The notes beneath the pieces are model-generated. The model was given only the letters and a program-made list of their open reading frames with translations. It made no database searches and was not told the DNA's origin. A stretch of 64,000 nt of DNA from Nomia melanderi (Eukaryota; Arthropoda; Insecta; Hymenoptera; Halictidae). Shown piece by piece: positions 59,346 to 64,000 of the stretch. Every line of letters starts with the position of its first letter. The first letter of the stretch is position 1. The DNA lies in assembly GCF_051020985.1 (NCBI RefSeq), contig NC_135012.1:12836451-12900450 (forward strand), in the 5' to 3' direction. A program made the position numbers and the translations under genes.

Positions 59346-62300
59346 CACTCAGACACAATGTTGCGCTTTTAATTACATTATAAATAAAGTTTCATCGCTA
59401 CAGTGCTGCATTTCTATGAAGCAACGCACTCGAGTTACCGAAAAACAGAAAAATCCCCGAAAATCTCCTGCGACCACGACACACCGCTCGAAAATGACGA
59501 AAGAACGCGAAGATTGCGCATTTGAATCCGGCGACAAGGAGACGCGGCAGGTCGTTCCAGAAATGAATCCTCCATCGATCCAGTGGAGCGTCGCGAGGGG
59601 ACGGTGTCTCTGTTTACGGCGATTGAAAGAGACAGGCCGGGGGCCCGATAAAAGGGGATGCACTTCGACCCTCTCCGCTCGCACGGGCTGGCTGGAAGAC
59701 GTGTTCGGAAACTGATTATCGCGTTTCCAGAAGGCTGGTTAACCATCGGAGGGTGTGGGACCGAATCGATCGGCTCGCCCGGATGATCGTATCCCGCCGG
59801 ATGGCCGGCCGAGCTTTAGGACCACCGACGTTTCATCTTTCGGGGCGGGGGATGAAAGAACGAGGCGTACGGGCCACGGCACGGAAAGCCCGGTGGCGAC
59901 GTCGATAGTCGAGATAGATGGCCGTTGGGATAAGCTCTTTAGACCGGGGGGATAAATTTGCCGACAAAACTGTTGGATTACGGGACGCTTTTGACTCCGA
60001 ATCGAATATTTATGCGATGGCTAACCGAGACCCGGCTGAAGTTCACGTGACGGATCACCGAAAAGGCGACACCCGTGGACAACGAGCTCTAATGCCTGCG
60101 ACAAGTTCGCATTAAGACGCTGCGGAAGACTGAAATATAGGAAACCTTCAGCGGATCAAGCTGAATTATCAACGGCTTAATTAATAGAAGACGCGCTGAA
60201 CTTGTCAGAGTGAATCAATCATTAGTCTACTTAGTCTTTCAAACACCAAGAATCCGAAATGTCGATGTTCAGAGGATTAACCCTTTGCGCTCGGTAGGTG
60301 AGTCTCAGTCACCACTTGATTTCCTACAGTGGAGCTATAAAGTTTGATATTTAATATTATAATTCATATAATGCATCAATCTGAGAAATATTGATGTAAA
60401 ATAGTTTTACAAAATAAAATGTACTCCTCTGAAGACTCGAATTCAAGCGGACTTCTCTGTTAAAATTCCCATCCGAAAAACTCGAGAAGCCAATAAACAT
60501 CTCCAACTAGTCCGCAATCTACAATGCCAGAAGCAGCTCGAGCGACCCAAAATGATCTCTGGAATTATACGTATTACGTCGAATCGCGGAGCAACAATAA
60601 ACCAGCCGGCATATTCGGTTTCAATCCGACCGGCGAAGATCACAGGCACGATGCGTCCGATCCGCGAGATATCACTCAAACCAGCCATAACTCGGAACTT
60701 AATGCCGGCATTACCGCGCCATAACGATTAACAACAATGGACCGGGAGGATAGCTAGCCGCGCAACTGGTACAACTCGAGCGAGCGACGGATCCGCGCGC
60801 ACCGTGAAGAGGGCCTTAACCCGGCCGACCGAGTCCCGGGATTTATTGGCGTCGGTTTGCATAATATCGATTTCCTATTCGTGCCGAGATTAAGATTTCC
60901 AAGAGATTAACGGGCCGCGCGCGCTTTTACAGGCAGCCGCCGCGGCTTAACCTTCGCTAATAGGCTCGCAGCCCGTCGATTCGACGGGAAGATGTGTGTC
61001 CGACAGGATGACAGATTCCCGCGCGGCCCGACTGATAACATCAAACGCGATCCGATGAACCGGCCGACCAATTAATTACTATCTCGCTGGCGCAGCGATG
61101 CTCGATCGCGGCTCGCCGTCGAACACCTACCACGCCGATCTTTGACAGCGATGAGTTTCAATCGCCGGCGATTTTTGGGTAATTAAGGTCGAGGGCCTTA
61201 TGGGGATGTTCGATCGGATTGAATGATCGGGGAAAAGATTGATTTCAATTATTTTCTTTTACGTATTTAGAGTATTACCATTCAATCGTTGATTGTGAGA
61301 TTCCGATTTAATCTAGATGATGTCTGCTTTCAGAGTTGATGGAATCTTGGGAAAGTGACTTTTCGAAGGAATGTAGAATAGAGTTAGTTTCTGACGTAGT
61401 AAGATTTAGTCCGAGCTGATGTGCCGCTGCCGATATATCAATAACACGTTCGAATTAAAACAACATTCTAATCGGCGCACTTCGATAGATTCACGAAAAC
61501 GTCAGCCAACGGTGAGCAACTATCGATCGACCATTTTTCCCAACTTCCGGAGCCACTCCGGCTACTCGAAACATTATTCGAATCGGGCCAAAGTGAAAAG
61601 CCGTCATCCGCCGTCCATATTGGAGCTCTCGGCGGTCAAAATGTGTAAAGAGTTGCCGGAGCACTTCGCGACTTCGGGAAGTCTTACCGAAACTTTTCCC
61701 GGAGGAATTAAAATCCTCGAAGTACCGAAGATCATTCCGAAGACTCCCTGCCCTCTGACCTTTCGCCGGACTTCGGGATTAGAGGACTCCCTGTCGCGTA
61801 ATCGCCTCTAAGGCGAAGAGGGAAACGAAAAACGAAAGAGAAAGAAAGGGGCAACTCTGGAAAAGAGACTAATTCTGTGATTTCTCGGTGATTCAACGGT
61901 TTCTGTGATTAAAAATCATTCCTGTTGGCAATCAGGCACTGGGATAACTACTCTGAAACATCCTTCTACGTAATCTTACTCTGCTTTCGTAAGAATTTCA
62001 CGAAATGGATTATCATTGCTCGAATAATTGTACCTCGATGCTTGCTCCGAACCTAGAGAACTTATACAATAATACTAAAATTCGAATGAATCTAGACATT
62101 TCGATTGACAACATAAAGTTTAACCCTTAAAGCATCAAACAAGAGTATAACATTGTCACCGACACTAACTACCATTCAAATCCACTGCGCACAAACGTGT
62201 TCTCCTTTCATCTGCTAACGCGTTCCTTTCGGAATTCGTTAAACAAAGTGTTGCTAACAAGAAATATATCGTTGCTCGGCGCTACAAAGGTAAACATTCC

Positions 62301-64000
62301 CTTTCCCAGCGCGTAAAGTCGAAACAAGGCGAACAAAAGGCGGCCGGGCTGTTGTTCCGCGCAGCTAAAACGTGTTTACCGCGTAACGCGCGCTCCGGTT
62401 CTCCGGTTGCTCCGTTTTTCCTCGGCTCGGCTCGCGATTTTCCGCGGGACTGTTAACGAACGAAATTGATTCGGACGCGGGGCGCAGTGCTTAGCGATTA
62501 ATTAAGGTAACGCTGTCAATTACCGTGGAATAATGGGGGCTCGAGAGGAGCCGATTAATTCGGAATTCGCCGGCAGTTTGTTGAACGCCGCGTAATCGAA
62601 GAAATTAACTGGCGCGGCGCGCGTTCTTCGCGAGGTTTACAGCTGCCGCGTGTAAATAACGGCCGGGCGGGAAAATCATTTTTCAATCGCGATTTTTCGA
62701 CGCGATGATCAACGGTAACGCCGGAATTTATATGAGGCCGGTGTTCTCGCGCCTGTAAAGCGGGCAGCGCGTTTAACGAATAATTCGGAAGCGCCGCGAT
62801 TCGATTTATACGCGAACCAAGTAATACCGTATTATGAATAATAGCCGGTGGATTGTTTCTGCGTGTTTTACCGAGATTGCGACGGAAATGTTGCGTAACG
62901 TCCATTTCGGAATTGCGAGCTTCGGAGCACTCGATCGGTTTAATTGAGTGCGCAATATTTAATAACCAGGAAAAATTGTACACGCTTTATTTTGGACTTA
63001 TAATGGTCTCCGTTTTTCAATTTATTTTTCACCGCCGGAGTGAATAATATCGTTACCATTACCGCCCGTTCAATGTGGATTTCTGGAATATAAAACTGAG
63101 CTCGAAGTGTCTATTGTAATTAAAAGTGGTCACATAAAAAAATGAAATATGCTGGCATTTGAAATTGGACGCTAGGGACAACCAGGTTTCCAAACTGCTC
63201 CACTTGAGCCTTTAACTTGTGCTACACGAAACCGAGGTTCAGGATAATATACACTTACTCAGTTATGAACAATGGTTATTAAAAATTCCAACAGTATTTG
63301 GACCCTTTGTCCTCTATCAATTAAACTTCAAAAATTCCAGTTTATTATCCTATCTAATTTCTACTCCTGCAGCCCAGGAAACTAAAGATCACTCGATCTA
63401 ACACCTTCATCACTTCTATAACTAAACTATAATAATACATTCACCATACCAACAATCCAACGTTTAACCCCTTTCACCTACTTCCACCATCAATCCATAA
63501 CATTTATCCAAGAATTCCGACGTCAATTCTAAAAGAAACCCACGAACTAACTCGAGATTCTCAGTCCACCAGAAACAAGAGTCTCGGTATCACATCCCGT
63601 GTGAAACGAACGCGCGATAGAATTACTCAGCGTCCACCCTCTGTCTTCCTATATTCCGCGGGTGCGGTGGCTGCAGCGGAGAAAATGGAAAAAAACGAAG
63701 GAGACCAAGAGAGGAAGAGGGAAATGTTCGGCAACTTCTCTGATACCGTTCGGAATGGATTTCTGTCCAGCTCACAAAGGTTCGGTCCATGCTTTGCTCG
63801 CGCGCGATCGCGTCCCTATATCGAATTTTTCCCTGCAGGCGGAAACTTTTAACGAGCTGGCTAGGAGAAACTCCCCGAAACACGGGGATCCATCAGGCCC
63901 GGCCTGTAATCTCCGTGCTGGTCGCGATCCACCCTACGGGACGCAGGAAAAACAGAATCTGGCCGGCCTGGCCGGCGGCCAGCAGATTATACGCGTTGTA
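59346..64000. other. Noncoding region, right end of window
   Basis: Long CpG-rich islands (59400-60120, 60480-61200, 61420-61830, 62200-63060, 63600-64000) alternate with AT-rich DNA. They contain overlapping open frames on both strands with no recognised domain and no matching splice signals, so I do not call genes. One truncated family 1 element starts at 60277. I found no further iRhom exon here. Confidence 0.45.
60277..60430 (+). mobile_element. Family 1 MITE, right-truncated
   Basis: The element begins TTAACCCTTTGCGCTCGG with the family interior (CACCACTTGATTTCCTACAG, then AAGTTTGATATTTAATATT). The sequence loses similarity near 60430, and no right terminal repeat is found. Confidence 0.55.

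Overview
The window is animal nuclear DNA. It has spliced genes with GT-AG introns, long introns, many degenerate tandem repeats and TTAA-bounded inverted-repeat elements. CpG-rich, GC-balanced islands alternate with AT-rich stretches. Together with an insect-like inactive rhomboid gene, this suggests a holometabolous insect, most likely a hymenopteran such as a bee. That placement is an inference from composition and repeat style.

One protein-coding gene is well supported. Five exons on the minus strand, at 24289-24627, 23426-23612, 21966-22055, 1818-2206 and 1026-1199, join with compatible phases into about 392 complete codons. They encode the cytoplasmic N-terminal part of an inactive rhomboid protein (iRhom; RHBDF1/RHBDF2 in vertebrates, rhomboid-5 in flies). 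The joined product carries the family landmarks in order: a basic, serine-rich block with a 14-3-3-type RSASAP motif; the TAQFFGV...QRW...RKYG block; the RRKDSVARM block; a basic region followed by SRSFPPS and a RSFFEK segment; and the RRQYGMGIVGRFF block that lies just before the first membrane span. The rhomboid-like membrane domain lies to the left, outside the window. The first coding exon was not found and lies upstream of 24627, possibly beyond the window.

Layout. 1-1025 is intron. 1026-2206 holds exons E and D around a 618-nt intron. 2207-21965 is a single 19.8-kb intron containing a 42-bp minisatellite, several TTAA elements and CpG-rich noncoding islands. 21966-24627 holds exons C, B and A with two short introns, the second carrying a reverse-oriented TTAA element. 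From 24628 to 64000 I see no convincing coding exon. This is the upstream intron(s) and/or intergenic DNA of the iRhom gene, with repeats (a 9-bp microsatellite near 30 kb, a CT-rich minisatellite near 48 kb, an octamer array with 64-bp higher-order units near 55 kb, a degenerate ~110-137-bp duplication near 59 kb), more TTAA elements, and a few CpG-rich, 5'UTR-like patches.

Most open reading frames elsewhere are antisense to real exons, lie in low-complexity tracts, or lie in stop-poor CpG-rich noncoding islands. I saw no tRNA, rRNA, CRISPR array or intact transposase gene, and no sign of a novel multi-gene system. The best second looks are the iRhom splice architecture, the apparent lack of one vertebrate-conserved segment, and the repeat families.
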